NCBI RefSeq assembly: GCF_029946005.1 | Contig: NZ_JAQSDR010000033.1 | Span: forward strand, 1 to 64,000 | DNA length: 64,000 nucleotides | Reading direction: 5' to 3' | From: Aquabacterium sp. | GTDB lineage: Bacteria; Pseudomonadota; Gammaproteobacteria; Burkholderiales; Burkholderiaceae_C | In this document: positions 53,531-62,638 of the stretch, in pieces | Numbering within the stretch: the stretch's first letter is position 1 | Layout of the letters: every line of letters starts with the position of its first letter | Made by a program: the position numbers and the translations under genes | Notes under the pieces: generated by a model | Seen by the model: only the letters and a program-made list of their open reading frames with translations | The model's database searches: none | What the model was told of the DNA's origin: nothing

Positions 53531-54772
53531 TCAGGCTCTGGCCAAGGACCGACCTGCCGGGGCTTCGTTTTCCTTGACGGGCAGGTTCAGGGCCGCGGCC
53601 AACAAGCCCAGGCCCACGGCCAGCCACCAAACGACATCGTAGCTGCCCGTGAGATCGTACAGGCGGCCACCCAGCCACACACCCATGAAAGAGCCGATTT
53701 GGTGTGAGAAGAACACCAGCGCGCCCAGCATGGACAAGTGCTGCACGCCCAGCATTTGCGCCACCACGGCATTGGTGGGCGGCACCGTGGACAGCCACAA
53801 GGTGCCCATGGCGGCGGCAAACAGGCCCACGCTGAGTGGACTGAGCGGCGTGAGGATGAAGGCGACCATCACCACGGAGCGCAAGGTGTAAATGGCGGAC
53901 AGGATCCAGGTCTTGCGCCATTTTTGCCCCAAGGCGCCTGCCATGTAGGTGCCAACCACGTTGAACAGCCCAATCAGGGCCAGGGCCGTGGTGGCCACGG
54001 TGGGATCCAGTTGATGGTCTTTGAGGTAGCTGGGCAGGTGCACGCCAATGAAGGCCAGCTGAAACCCGCACACAAAATAGCCGCCGGTCAGCAACAGGTA
54101 GCTGGGGTGGGTGAGGGCTTCGCGCAACGCTTGTCCGGCTGTTTGCTTCAGCTCGGGATTCAGGATGTTGCGGGCGGTGGCTTCGTCGCGCAGGGCTTGG
54201 GGGTCATCGCGCAGTCCCCAGGCCAGGGGAATCAACAGCAGCGCGAAGCTGGCCAGCACCCAAAGGGCTTGCTGCCAACCCAAGTGGCTGATCAACAGGC
54301 TGGAGACCGGCACCATCAGGAATTGTCCGAAAGACCCGGCTGCCGCTGTGATGCCCATGGCCCACGAGCGTTTTGCCGGGTCGACATGCCGCCCCAGCAC
54401 GCCATAGACCACAGCGTAAGTGGAGCAGGCCTGGCCCAGGCCGACCAGCACACCGGTGCTGAGCATGAACAGGGTCGGGGTGTCGGCCATGGCCATGCCG
54501 AGCAGGCCGCAACCGTAGAGCAGAGCGCCTGCCCACAGCACCCAGAAGGCGCCACGGCGGTCGGCCCACCAACCCACGATGGGGCCGGCAGCGCCCCACA
54601 CCAGGTTTTGCACCGCCATGGCCAGCGAGAACGACTCGCGGCTCCAGCCCCGCTCCATGATGATGGGTTGCAGCCAAAGGCCAAAGCCGTGGCGGATGCC
54701 CATGGACAGGGTGACGACCAAGGCGCCGCACAGCAGCAGTTGCTGCAAAGGCAGGCGGGAATCGTTGCGCAT
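53531..54772 (-). CDS. major facilitator superfamily transporter
   Basis: 413-residue inner-membrane transporter with about 12 hydrophobic segments, for example LLLCGALVVTLSMGIRHGFG, WLSTVPPTNAVVAQMLG and VVWWLAVGLGLLAAALNL. The MFS motif A region between TM2 and TM3 is seen as GWWADRRGAFWVLWAGALL. Similar sequences are annotated as MFS transporters related to YnfM or oxalate/formate antiporters, but the substrate cannot be inferred. It is followed by the micropeptide and SDR genes. Confidence 0.92.
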   Translation of the reverse strand: MRNDSRLPLQQLLLCGALVVTLSMGIRHGFGLWLQPIIMERGWSRESFSLAMAVQNLVWGAAGPIVGWWADRRGAFWVLWAGALLYGCGLLGMAMADTPTLFMLSTGVLVGLGQACSTYAVVYGVLGRHVDPAKRSWAMGITAAAGSFGQFLMVPVSSLLISHLGWQQALWVLASFALLLIPLAWGLRDDPQALRDEATARNILNPELKQTAGQALREALTHPSYLLLTGGYFVCGFQLAFIGVHLPSYLKDHQLDPTVATTALALIGLFNVVGTYMAGALGQKWRKTWILSAIYTLRSVVMVAFILTPLSPLSVGLFAAAMGTLWLSTVPPTNAVVAQMLGVQHLSMLGALVFFSHQIGSFMGVWLGGRLYDLTGSYDVVWWLAVGLGLLAAALNLPVKENEAPAGRSLARA

Positions 54773-54820
54773 GAGGAGGGCGGCCCGACGGGCGCGGTGG
54801 ATTGAACGGTGGCGGGTCGG

Positions 54821-55171
54821 TCAGACCTGCATGTTCATGATATCCGTGTAAGCCTGCACCAGCTTGTTGCGCACTTGCACCGCCGACTGGAAACCCAGCT
54901 GGGCCTTTTGCATCGAAATCATGGTTTGCTCCAAGCTGACAGTGGGGTTGTCAAACTGGACTTCGCGCTGCATGGCGGAGGCCTGGTTCTGCGCCTGGCT
55001 GACCGAGCCCAGTGCGCTGGAGAAAGCCGCCTGGAAACTGGATTTTTCGACCGTGCCGGTGCCGCCGAGGGCGTCCAACCGGGTTTTGGCCTGAACGCGC
55101 TCGGCGATGTCGGACATGCCCGCCTTGGCGGCGGCCTGTGCGAAATCAAAAGGCTTAAGTTTCAGGTCCAT
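54821..55171 (-). CDS. fliE: flagellar hook-basal body protein FliE
   Basis: 116-residue protein joining the MS ring to the rod. The family pattern is seen in SSFQAAFSSALGSVSQAQNQ, VQFDNPTVSLEQTMISMQKA and the C-terminal FQSAVQVRNKLVQAYTDIMN. It is divergent from fliF, with 206 bases between, and lies alone on the minus strand before the MFS gene. This split from fliF is common in betaproteobacteria. Confidence 0.94.
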   Translation of the reverse strand: MDLKLKPFDFAQAAAKAGMSDIAERVQAKTRLDALGGTGTVEKSSFQAAFSSALGSVSQAQNQASAMQREVQFDNPTVSLEQTMISMQKAQLGFQSAVQVRNKLVQAYTDIMNMQV

Positions 55172-55377
55172 GGTGCCGTTATCTCAGACAAGGCGTGATG
55201 CAGTTCACCACGTTGCCAATACTAGGCACTCATGCTTGATCCGAAGTTGGGAAGTGCCCGGTAAATCTGCGGCTGTTCCCGGCACTTTTGCCTGCTCTTC
55301 CTTCGAATAATGGACGTGTTCCGGCGGGTTTGCGGCATCGTATGGTTTCGATGCGCGACCCAACGCTTCGACCACAC
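55172..55377. promoter_or_regulatory. divergent fliE/fliF promoter region with three spaced GGCACT/AGTGCC copies
   Basis: GGCACT at 55225-55230, AGTGCC at 55253-55258 and GGCACT at 55281-55286 occur with starts exactly 28 bases apart and alternating orientation. The second and third copies extend to AAGTGCC/GGCACTT. No textbook sigma-28 or sigma-54 promoter is evident. This region must carry the signals for both flagellar transcripts. Confidence 0.45.
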
Positions 55378-57105
55378 ATGGAAGTCACAGTCGCACCAAC
55401 TCAAGCTGTCATCGCATCGCCCAATCAGGTGATCGAACCCAAGCCGCCGCTCAACTTCGTTCAGCGCGTGGGGGCTTTGCCCATGCAGCGCAAGTTGATG
55501 CTGGGGGGCGGCGTGGCGGCCATCGTCGCGATTTTCATTGCCATGGTGATGTGGGGCAAGCAGGGCGACTTCCGGGTGCTGTACGCCAATTTGTCCGACA
55601 AGGACGGCGGCGCGATCGTGGCCTCGTTGCAGCAAATGAACATCCCCTACAAGTACGCCGATGGCGGCGGCGCCATCCTGGTGCCTGCCGACAAGGTGCA
55701 TGACGTGCGTCTGAAGCTGGCCTCGGCCGGCTTGCCCAAAGGCTCGGTGGTGGGTTTTGAGTTGATGGAAGCCCAGAAATTCGGCGTGACCCAGTTTCAG
55801 GAGCGTTTGAATTTTCAACGGGGCCTGGAAGGCGAACTGACCCGCTCGATCCAGACCCTGAATGGCGTGCAGAGCGCCCGCGTGCATTTGGCGCTGCCCA
55901 ATCAAAACGGTTTTTTCCGCGAACAGCAAAAGCCCTCGGCCTCCGTGGTGCTGACTTTGTACCCCGGTCGCACCCTGGACCGTGGCCAGGTGGCTGGCAT
56001 CGTGCATTTGGTGTCGTCCAGCGTGCCGGAGATGCCGACCAAGGCCGTGAGCGTGCTGGACCAGTCGGGCGGCTTGCTGTCGGGCCCGAATGATGGTGTG
56101 GACCAAGCGGGCCTGGATGCGCAGCAACTGCAGTACGTTCACCAGATCGAGGCCAACTACACACAGCGCATCAAGGACATCCTGGAGCCGGTGCTGGGGC
56201 AGAACAACCTGCGCGCCCAAGTGACGGCCGATGTGGATTTCTCGCAGGTCGAGTCGACCGCTGAAGAGTACAAACCTAACCAAGGCCAGGCGCCCGCTTC
56301 GGTGCGCAGCCAGCAAAGCACCGAGCAAGCGGGGGGCGGCTCGGTCACGCCATCGGGTGTGCCCGGGGCTGCCAGCAACCAGCCACCCACACCCGCCACG
56401 GCGCCAGTGAATGGCACCGCACAAGCTTTGCAAGCAGGCCAAGGCGCCGGTGGCACCACCGGTACCAGCCGCCGCGAGGCCGTCACCAATTACGAAGTGG
56501 ACAAGACCGTTCGTGTCACGCGCAACGCCACTGGCACGATCAAGCGCTTGAACGCCGCTGTGGTGCTGAACAGCCGCTCGGTGACCGATGCCAAGGGCAA
56601 GACCACGGTGCAGCCGATCAGCCAGGAAGAGTTGGACAAGCTGACGGCGCTGGTGCGCGAAACCATTGGCTTCAACGAGCAACGCGGCGATTCGGTCAAG
56701 CTGATCAACACGCCGTTCCAGGTGGTGAAAGACGAGCCCGACAACACGCCGTTCTGGAAGAGCCCGGAGACGGTGGACCTGTTGCGCACGCTGGCCGTGC
56801 CGGGCGCTTTGACACTGGCGGCACTGATTGTGGTGTTTGGCGCCATTCGCCCTGCGATCAAGGCCGCCCAGCCCGTCGTGTCTGACGAAGACAAGCAACC
56901 CAAATTGAACGCGGTGGTCGATGACCTGCAGGAACTGCCCGGTCTGGCAACGATTCCGCCCGGCATGGTGATGGGCCCGAACGGCCAGATGTTGCCCGCC
57001 CTGGGCGCACCCACGGGTGATGCCCGCCTGGAAGCGGCGCGGCAACTGGCTCGCGAGAACCCCGCGGCCATGGCCGGTGTGATGCGCGAGTGGATGGCTG
57101 GTTAG
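55378..57105 (+). CDS. fliF: flagellar MS-ring protein FliF
   Basis: 575-residue membrane protein forming the MS ring. One TM segment is near the N-terminus (LMLGGGVAAIVAIFIAMVMW) and one near the C-terminus (LAVPGALTLAALIVVFGA), with the periplasmic YscJ/FliF ring domain between (RGLEGELTRSIQTLNGVQSA). The C-terminal cytoplasmic part binds FliG. The ATG at 55378 is picked for typical length; ATGs at 55351 and 55342 would add 9 or 12 residues and none has a good ribosome binding site. First gene of fliFGHIJKLM, tightly packed. Confidence 0.95.
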   Translation: MEVTVAPTQAVIASPNQVIEPKPPLNFVQRVGALPMQRKLMLGGGVAAIVAIFIAMVMWGKQGDFRVLYANLSDKDGGAIVASLQQMNIPYKYADGGGAILVPADKVHDVRLKLASAGLPKGSVVGFELMEAQKFGVTQFQERLNFQRGLEGELTRSIQTLNGVQSARVHLALPNQNGFFREQQKPSASVVLTLYPGRTLDRGQVAGIVHLVSSSVPEMPTKAVSVLDQSGGLLSGPNDGVDQAGLDAQQLQYVHQIEANYTQRIKDILEPVLGQNNLRAQVTADVDFSQVESTAEEYKPNQGQAPASVRSQQSTEQAGGGSVTPSGVPGAASNQPPTPATAPVNGTAQALQAGQGAGGTTGTSRREAVTNYEVDKTVRVTRNATGTIKRLNAAVVLNSRSVTDAKGKTTVQPISQEELDKLTALVRETIGFNEQRGDSVKLINTPFQVVKDEPDNTPFWKSPETVDLLRTLAVPGALTLAALIVVFGAIRPAIKAAQPVVSDEDKQPKLNAVVDDLQELPGLATIPPGMVMGPNGQMLPALGAPTGDARLEAARQLARENPAAMAGVMREWMAG

Positions 57106-57121
57106 TCAAGGACGAATGAAC

Positions 57122-58117
57122 ATGGATGACAAAGGACTCGAAGACGCCGCGATCTTGCTCATGTCACTGGGCGAGGAAGAGGCTGCCGAGGTCTTTAAAC
57201 ACCTGGAGCCCAAAGAAGTGCAGGGCCTGGGTGAAACGATCGCCAAACTCAAGTCGGTGCCGCGCGACCGCGTCGAAAAGGTGTTGACGCGCTTCGCGGA
57301 TGATTCGCTCGACCTGGGCGTGCTGGTGCCCGACACCGACGAGTACATCAAGGCTGTGTTGCGCAAGGCCTTGGGCGAAGAGAAAGCCAATTTGTTGATC
57401 GACCGGATCATCCAGGGCAGCGATGTCACCGGCATCGAAAGCCTGAAGTGGATGGATGCCCAGTCGGTGGCCGAACTGCTGCGCAACGAACACCCCCAAA
57501 TCGTGGCCGCCATCCTGGTTCACCTGGATCCTGATCAGTGTTCTTCGGTGCTGAAGTCGTTCTCGGACCGCCATCGCAATGAAGTGATGGTGCGCATTGC
57601 CACGCTGGACGGCATCCAGCCGCAAGCCTTGAAGGACTTGAACGAGGTGCTGTCGCGCGTGTTGGCGGGTGGCAGCCAGATTCGCAAGTCTTCACTGGGT
57701 GGCGTGAAGCCGGCGGCGGAAATCATCAACTTGATGGGCTCCAGCCTGGAGACCTCGGTGCTGGACTACATCCGCGAAAGCGATGCGGACTTGGCCCAGA
57801 AGATCATGGACAACATGTTCACCTTCGATGACCTGGCCAAACTGGACGACAAGGGCTTCCAGGCCCTGCTCAAGGAAGTGCAGACCGAATCGCTCATCAT
57901 CGCGCTCAAGGGCGCCACGCCCGAGATTCGGGAGAAGGTGTTCAAGAACATGTCCAGCCGTGCGGCCGAAACGCTGCGCGAAGACCTGGAATCGCGCGGC
58001 CCGGTCAAGCTGTCCGAGGTCGAGGGCGAGCAAAAGGAAATGCTGAAGATCGTGCGGCGCTTGGCCGACGAAGGCCAGATAGCGCTGGCCAGCGGAGGCG
58101 ACGATGAGTACGTCTAA
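57122..58117 (+). CDS. fliG: flagellar motor switch protein FliG
   Basis: 331-residue C-ring protein that sits on FliF and interacts with the stators. It shows the N-terminal FliF-binding domain (DKGLEDAAILLMSLGEEEAA), the middle domain with LRNEHPQIVAAILVHLDPDQ (EHPQ motif) and the C-terminal torque helix region with charged residues (MFTFDDLAKLDDKGFQALLK). AAGGA nine bases before the ATG at 57122 is better spaced than the ATG at 57116. Overlaps fliH by 14 bases. Confidence 0.96.
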   Translation: MDDKGLEDAAILLMSLGEEEAAEVFKHLEPKEVQGLGETIAKLKSVPRDRVEKVLTRFADDSLDLGVLVPDTDEYIKAVLRKALGEEKANLLIDRIIQGSDVTGIESLKWMDAQSVAELLRNEHPQIVAAILVHLDPDQCSSVLKSFSDRHRNEVMVRIATLDGIQPQALKDLNEVLSRVLAGGSQIRKSSLGGVKPAAEIINLMGSSLETSVLDYIRESDADLAQKIMDNMFTFDDLAKLDDKGFQALLKEVQTESLIIALKGATPEIREKVFKNMSSRAAETLREDLESRGPVKLSEVEGEQKEMLKIVRRLADEGQIALASGGDDEYV

Positions 58118-59141
58118 ACCGGTGCCGCCAGGTGGTGGAAACAACAACAACGGCGGTAATGGCAACGGCAGTGGCAGCAATGTGCCGAGCTCGTACACGC
58201 GCTTCATCCCCCGGGAAGAGCTGGGATCGTTTGCCGCCTGGAACCCCCAGACATTCGAGAAGCCCTCAGCCGACAACGCCGACGCCGCTGGCGAGTCGGG
58301 TGTGCGCAAGCAAACCTTTTCGGAGCGGGCCGCTGCCAGTGTGCCCTTGACCGTCAAGTCGGCCGCTGGGGTCAAACCTGCCGCGGCCACCGCCCGGCCT
58401 GCGCCCAAGCCAGCACCCAAAGCCAACGTCACCAGCATCAAGCGCCAACCCCTGGTGGGTGGCATGCCAGGCGAAGAGGCGCCCCCGCCACCGCCGCCGC
58501 CTGCACCGCCAGCGCCTTCTCCCAATGTGGAAGAGCTGGTCGACAAGGCCCACAAATCGGGCTACCAGGATGGCTACCGCAATGGCCTGATTGCGCTGGA
58601 AAGCTACAAGCAGACCCAGGCGGCGCAGTTGGCCGCTTACATGAACGATCAGATCGGCGCCCTGGCATCCGATTTCCACCATCGCCTGGAGTCGCTGGAG
58701 CAGCAACTGGCTGGCCGGATTGCCGGCGTGGCGCTCGAGCTGGCCCGCCAGGTTGTGCGAAGCGAGCTGGACCAACGCCCCGAAGCCGTGCTGACCGTGG
58801 CCGAAGAGGCCCTGAGTGTGTTGCTGTCGTCCGCCAAGCAGATCGTGGTGCGCCTGAACCCCGACGACCATGCGCTGGCGCTGGGGTCTTTGACCGATGT
58901 GCTGCAAGCCCGTGGTGCCCGCCTGTTGCCCGATACCGCCGTGACACGCGGCGGTTGCGTGGTCGAGTCCGACATTGCCGTGGTCGATGCCAGCGTGGAG
59001 GCGCGCTGGTTTCGTGCTGCCGCCGCGATGGGCAGCCAGACCGAGTGGCATGGTGGGCACGAAGTGCCTTACACCCCCGTGGACAACGGTGACAGCACTG
59101 ACATGGATGATGAACTGCCTTCCCGTGGAGATGCCGCATGA
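58104..59141 (+). CDS. fliH: flagellar export regulator FliH
   Basis: 345-residue cytoplasmic protein that binds the FliI ATPase. The first 150 residues are disordered, with a Gly/Asn run (GGGNNNNGGNGNGSG) and a run of prolines (PPPPPPPAPPAP). The conserved part starts near NVEELVDKAHKSGYQDGYRN, the GxxxG-type region of FliH, and continues with the C-terminal FliH domain (LARQVVRSELDQRPEAVLTV). Length is longer than E. coli FliH (about 235) because of the disordered head. Overlaps fliG by 14 and fliI by 4 bases. Confidence 0.94.
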   Translation: MSTSKPVPPGGGNNNNGGNGNGSGSNVPSSYTRFIPREELGSFAAWNPQTFEKPSADNADAAGESGVRKQTFSERAAASVPLTVKSAAGVKPAAATARPAPKPAPKANVTSIKRQPLVGGMPGEEAPPPPPPPAPPAPSPNVEELVDKAHKSGYQDGYRNGLIALESYKQTQAAQLAAYMNDQIGALASDFHHRLESLEQQLAGRIAGVALELARQVVRSELDQRPEAVLTVAEEALSVLLSSAKQIVVRLNPDDHALALGSLTDVLQARGARLLPDTAVTRGGCVVESDIAVVDASVEARWFRAAAAMGSQTEWHGGHEVPYTPVDNGDSTDMDDELPSRGDAA

Positions 59142-60571
59142 ACATGCCCATTCGCGCCGCCGGCCAAGGCGTGGCCATGGACCGCTGGAATCGCTTCCTG
59201 GGCGACCTGGACGACTGTGCCAGCACCCCGGTGCCCCTGGAAAACCAAGGCAAGCTGGTCCGCGTGGCTGGCCTGGTGCTGGAGGCCGCTGGCCTGCGCC
59301 TGCCGGTGGGGGCCGTGTGTGAAATCCATTCTGAAACCCGCCTGGAAGCCCAGCCAGTGCTGGCCGAAGTGGTGGGTTTCGCGGGCGACCGCGCCTACCT
59401 GATGCCGACCGCCGAAGCGCACGGACTGTCCAGCGGCGCCCGCGTGGTGCCGCGAGCCATTCCCATCAACCCGCCTTTGCTGGGTCGCCCCAACCACCCT
59501 TGGCGCCGCAGCGAAGACCGCACCCGCCACCTGCCCATCGGCAGTGGCCTGCTGGGCCGCGTGGTCAATGCCCATGGTGAGCCCCTGGACCGCCATGGCC
59601 CCCTGAACCACGTGCGCAGCGAGCCCCTGGTGCGTCGCCCCATGAACGCCATGGAGCGCGACCCCGTGCGCCTGCCCCTGGACACCGGCGTGCGTGCCAT
59701 CAACACCATGCTGACGGTGGGGCGCGGCCAGCGCATCGGCCTGTTCGCCGGTTCCGGCGTCGGTAAATCGGTGCTGCTGGGCATGATGGCCCGCTACACC
59801 CAGGCCGACGTCATCGTGGTGGGCCTGATCGGCGAACGGGGCCGTGAAGTCAAGGAATTCATCGAAGACATCCTGGGCGAAGACGGCCTGGCCCGATCGG
59901 TGGTGGTGGCCGCCCCTGCGGATGCACCCCCATTGACGCGCATGCAGGGCGCGAACTACGCTACCGCCGTGGCTGAACACTTTCGTGACCAGGGCCTGCA
60001 CGTGCTGCTGCTGATGGATTCGCTCACCCGCTATGCCATGGCCCAGCGCGAAATCGCCCTGGCCATTGGCGAGCCGCCTGCCACGAAGGGCTATCCGCCT
60101 TCGTGTTTTGCCAAGCTGCCCCAACTGGTGGAGCGCAGCGGCAATGGCCTGAACGGCCATGGTTCGATCACCGCCTTCTACACTGTGCTGTCCGAGGGTG
60201 ACGACCAGCAAGACCCCATCGCCGACGCGGCCCGCGCCATCCTGGATGGCCACATCGTGCTGTCGCGCGACTTGGCCGAGGCGGGGCACTTCCCGGCCAT
60301 CGACATCGAGAAGTCGGCTTCCCGTGTGATGAACAACGTGGCCAGCAGCGAGCACATCGATTCGGCGCGCCGTTTCCGCCAGCTTTGGTCCAAATACAGC
60401 AAGGCCAAGGATTTGATCCAGCTGGGCGCCTACGTGCCCGGACACGATCGCGACCTGGACCTGGCCGTGAATCTGCATCCGGCCATGGTGGCCATGCTCC
60501 AACAAGACATGCACTTGCCCGCGCTCCTGGACGACAGCGTCGAGCAACTGCGCCACATCGTGAGCGACTGA
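59138..60571 (+). CDS. fliI: flagellum-specific export ATPase FliI
   Basis: 477-residue ATPase of the flagellar type III export apparatus, related to F1-beta. Walker A is GLFAGSGVGKSVLLGMM (near 205), Walker B is VLLLMDSLTRYAMAQRE, and the DEDDP-like loop and Arg region follow (SKYSKAKDLIQLGAYVPG). An insertion of basic residues around RRSEDRTRHLP is normal. It overlaps fliH by four bases, and fliJ starts one base after its stop. Confidence 0.97.
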   Translation: MNMPIRAAGQGVAMDRWNRFLGDLDDCASTPVPLENQGKLVRVAGLVLEAAGLRLPVGAVCEIHSETRLEAQPVLAEVVGFAGDRAYLMPTAEAHGLSSGARVVPRAIPINPPLLGRPNHPWRRSEDRTRHLPIGSGLLGRVVNAHGEPLDRHGPLNHVRSEPLVRRPMNAMERDPVRLPLDTGVRAINTMLTVGRGQRIGLFAGSGVGKSVLLGMMARYTQADVIVVGLIGERGREVKEFIEDILGEDGLARSVVVAAPADAPPLTRMQGANYATAVAEHFRDQGLHVLLLMDSLTRYAMAQREIALAIGEPPATKGYPPSCFAKLPQLVERSGNGLNGHGSITAFYTVLSEGDDQQDPIADAARAILDGHIVLSRDLAEAGHFPAIDIEKSASRVMNNVASSEHIDSARRFRQLWSKYSKAKDLIQLGAYVPGHDRDLDLAVNLHPAMVAMLQQDMHLPALLDDSVEQLRHIVSD

Positions 60572-60572
60572 C

Positions 60573-61064
60573 ATGAGCACCATCCAGCCTTTGTTGATCT
60601 TGCTTGGTTCAGCCGAAAGGGCGCGGGACGATGCCGTCTCGCAAATGGAAAACGCACGCCGAGCCCACGATGCCGCGCGCCAGCAGGCCCAGTCCCTGGC
60701 GGATTGGCGCAAGGAATACCAGCAGCGCTGGAGCACCCAGTTCTCCAAATCTGGCGGGATGGAAATCATGCGTTGCTACCAGGACTTCACCGCGCGCCTG
60801 GGCGATGCGGTGTCCGAGCAGGACAAGCGGGTCGAACAGGCGGTGGTGTTCATGGAGCAATGCCGCCTGCAACTGATCGAGCGCGAGCGCAAGGTGGCCG
60901 CTGTTGGCCAACTGATTGATCGGCGCCAGCTTGAATCGGCTCAGCGCGAACAGCGCCGTGACCAGAAAGCCACCGACGAACAGGCCGCGCGTGCGGGCCG
61001 GGGTGGCTCACCGCTGTCGTCGTCCATGGGCTCGGCCACCAGCTTCGTGCCGACGTCTTATTGA
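60573..61064 (+). CDS. fliJ: flagellar export protein FliJ
   Basis: 163-residue coiled-coil protein that links FliI to the export gate. It is helical and strongly charged through most of its length (NARRAHDAARQQAQSLADWR, MEQCRLQLIERERKVAAVGQ), then a Gly/Ser-rich tail. FliJ sequences are poorly conserved, but position and length fit well. ATG at 60573 is one base after the fliI stop. Confidence 0.9.
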   Translation: MSTIQPLLILLGSAERARDDAVSQMENARRAHDAARQQAQSLADWRKEYQQRWSTQFSKSGGMEIMRCYQDFTARLGDAVSEQDKRVEQAVVFMEQCRLQLIERERKVAAVGQLIDRRQLESAQREQRRDQKATDEQAARAGRGGSPLSSSMGSATSFVPTSY

Positions 61065-61093
61065 ATTGATGAATGATTTCGAAAGGTTGTGAC

Positions 61094-62497
61094 ATGAACG
61101 GTCCCCTCAACACCACCAACTCTGGCAAATCCGGCACCACCAACAGCGCGGCGACCGATTGGGCGGCGAAGTTGTCGTCATCGTCCACCCCGGCGGGCGG
61201 CGCTGATCAGGCGGCCATGCAATCTGATTTCTCGCGCTGGATGGCCCGCGCCGCTGCGGCCACGCCTCAACCGGCGGCCACGGCGTCCCAGTTGTCGGCC
61301 AATGCCACTGCGCCCGCCAAAGCCAGCGCAGGGCAGGGGCCCTCGTCCACCTCGGTGGAGGCCCGCAATGCCTTGGCACGTGCCCAGGCCAATGCCGCAC
61401 AGGCCAAGCGCCAGGCCCCGGTGACCCATTCCGAGACGGCGCACGCGCCCAAGGCTGAAAAGCCCAAGACGGCCTCCAGCGATGCTAACAAATCGGCCAA
61501 GGTTGATGCCAGCAAAGGCAAGGTGAACGAGGGTGCTGACAAGGCCGACCGCAGCAACGCGGCGGGCCAGGACCAGGCGTCTGTGGACGAAGGCAAAGTG
61601 GCCGCCACAGCGAGCGAAGTCGCGGCCAAGGACCAGCAACCGGCCGAAAGCGCCACGTCCAGCGATCCCTCTTCGATGTTGGCTTGGCTGGCCAGCTTGA
61701 CGCACAGTGCGGCCAAGACGGCAGCGCTGGGCGGTGATGCCCAGAAAGCCGGTGCGGATGCCAACGAAGCGCAACTGCAAGCCAAGGATGGCGCCATGCC
61801 AGTCGCCGCCACGGGCCACGATGCACTGGCGGCCATGAGCGCCGCCACGGACAAGGCAGCGGGCGCCATTGACGTGTCGACCCTGCAAGCCGCCGAAGGC
61901 CGCATGGCCGTGCTGGATGGCGCTGCCGACTCGTCGGCCAAGGGCGCAGATTTTGCCAACACCTTGTCCACCGAAATGATGCGCGGCCTGGCTGGCAAGA
62001 CCGCCGAAGCCAGCGCCACGGCCCAGACCAGCGCCACCCTGGCGCCTTCGGTGAACAGCCCTGAATTTCCGCAAGCCCTGGCCGACCGTGTGGGCCTGTG
62101 GGTGAACGCCGTGGGTGAAGACGGCACGATGTCGGCCGAGCTGCACCTCAATCCTGGCGAGATGGGCCCCATCAGCGTGAAAATTTCACTGGATGGGCAG
62201 TCGGCGCAGGTTGATTTCGCGGCGGCCAACCTTGAAACTAGGCGTGCCATTGAGGCCAGCCTGCCGATGTTGTCCGCCTCGTTGGACGACGCCGGTTTCA
62301 GCCTGGGTGGATCGGGCGTGTCCGATCAATCGCCTCAGCAACAGTTCAACCAGGCCTCGGGTCAGCCTGGTGGCGCTCCGGCCTGGGGCGGTGGGTCCTC
62401 GGGTCTGGATTCGTCCGGTGGTGAATCACACGAAGGTCGCATGGCCGCGGCGGCCGCCCAGGCAGGGCGACGAGGTGGCCTTGACCTGTATGCATAG
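61094..62497 (+). CDS. fliK: flagellar hook-length control protein FliK
   Basis: 467-residue protein that measures hook length and switches export specificity. The long N-terminal part is Ala/Lys/Ser-rich and disordered, as usual. The C-terminal Flg_hook domain (about 345-440) shows LHLNPGEMGPISVKISLDGQ and ASLPMLSASLDDAGFSLGG. ATG at 61094 has AAAGG seven bases upstream; the ATG at 61073 would add seven residues. Followed by a 141-base gap before fliL. Confidence 0.92.
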   Translation: MNGPLNTTNSGKSGTTNSAATDWAAKLSSSSTPAGGADQAAMQSDFSRWMARAAAATPQPAATASQLSANATAPAKASAGQGPSSTSVEARNALARAQANAAQAKRQAPVTHSETAHAPKAEKPKTASSDANKSAKVDASKGKVNEGADKADRSNAAGQDQASVDEGKVAATASEVAAKDQQPAESATSSDPSSMLAWLASLTHSAAKTAALGGDAQKAGADANEAQLQAKDGAMPVAATGHDALAAMSAATDKAAGAIDVSTLQAAEGRMAVLDGAADSSAKGADFANTLSTEMMRGLAGKTAEASATAQTSATLAPSVNSPEFPQALADRVGLWVNAVGEDGTMSAELHLNPGEMGPISVKISLDGQSAQVDFAAANLETRRAIEASLPMLSASLDDAGFSLGGSGVSDQSPQQQFNQASGQPGGAPAWGGGSSGLDSSGGESHEGRMAAAAAQAGRRGGLDLYA

Positions 62498-62638
62498 GAC
62501 TGGGCCTGCCCTGTCCAGAATCGCGCGGATTTCACATCGCTTATCGGTTCTTCAGTTTGGCCCTGACTTCCAATAATCCCATTATGCCTCTTTCGACTTT
62601 TTCAGGGTCGAAAGGCTTGAATTCCAGGAGATTTGCGA
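62498..62638 (+). promoter_or_regulatory. 141-base gap between fliK and fliL, possible internal promoter
   Basis: This is the longest gap in the fli run. A short AT-rich part around 62570-62600 could be a promoter, but I see no clear sigma motif. AGGAG at 62626-62630 is a strong ribosome binding site for fliL. Confidence 0.3.

Noticed and set aside
55222..57045. 607-codon open frame opposite fliF
   Set aside because: Same reason: fliF is a clear gene, and the antisense translation is a biased His/Arg/Gly-rich shadow.
58480..58520. Repeat array in the proline-coding part of fliH
   Set aside because: It is a simple CCG/CCA codon run coding for a disordered proline stretch, not an interspersed repeat or CRISPR.
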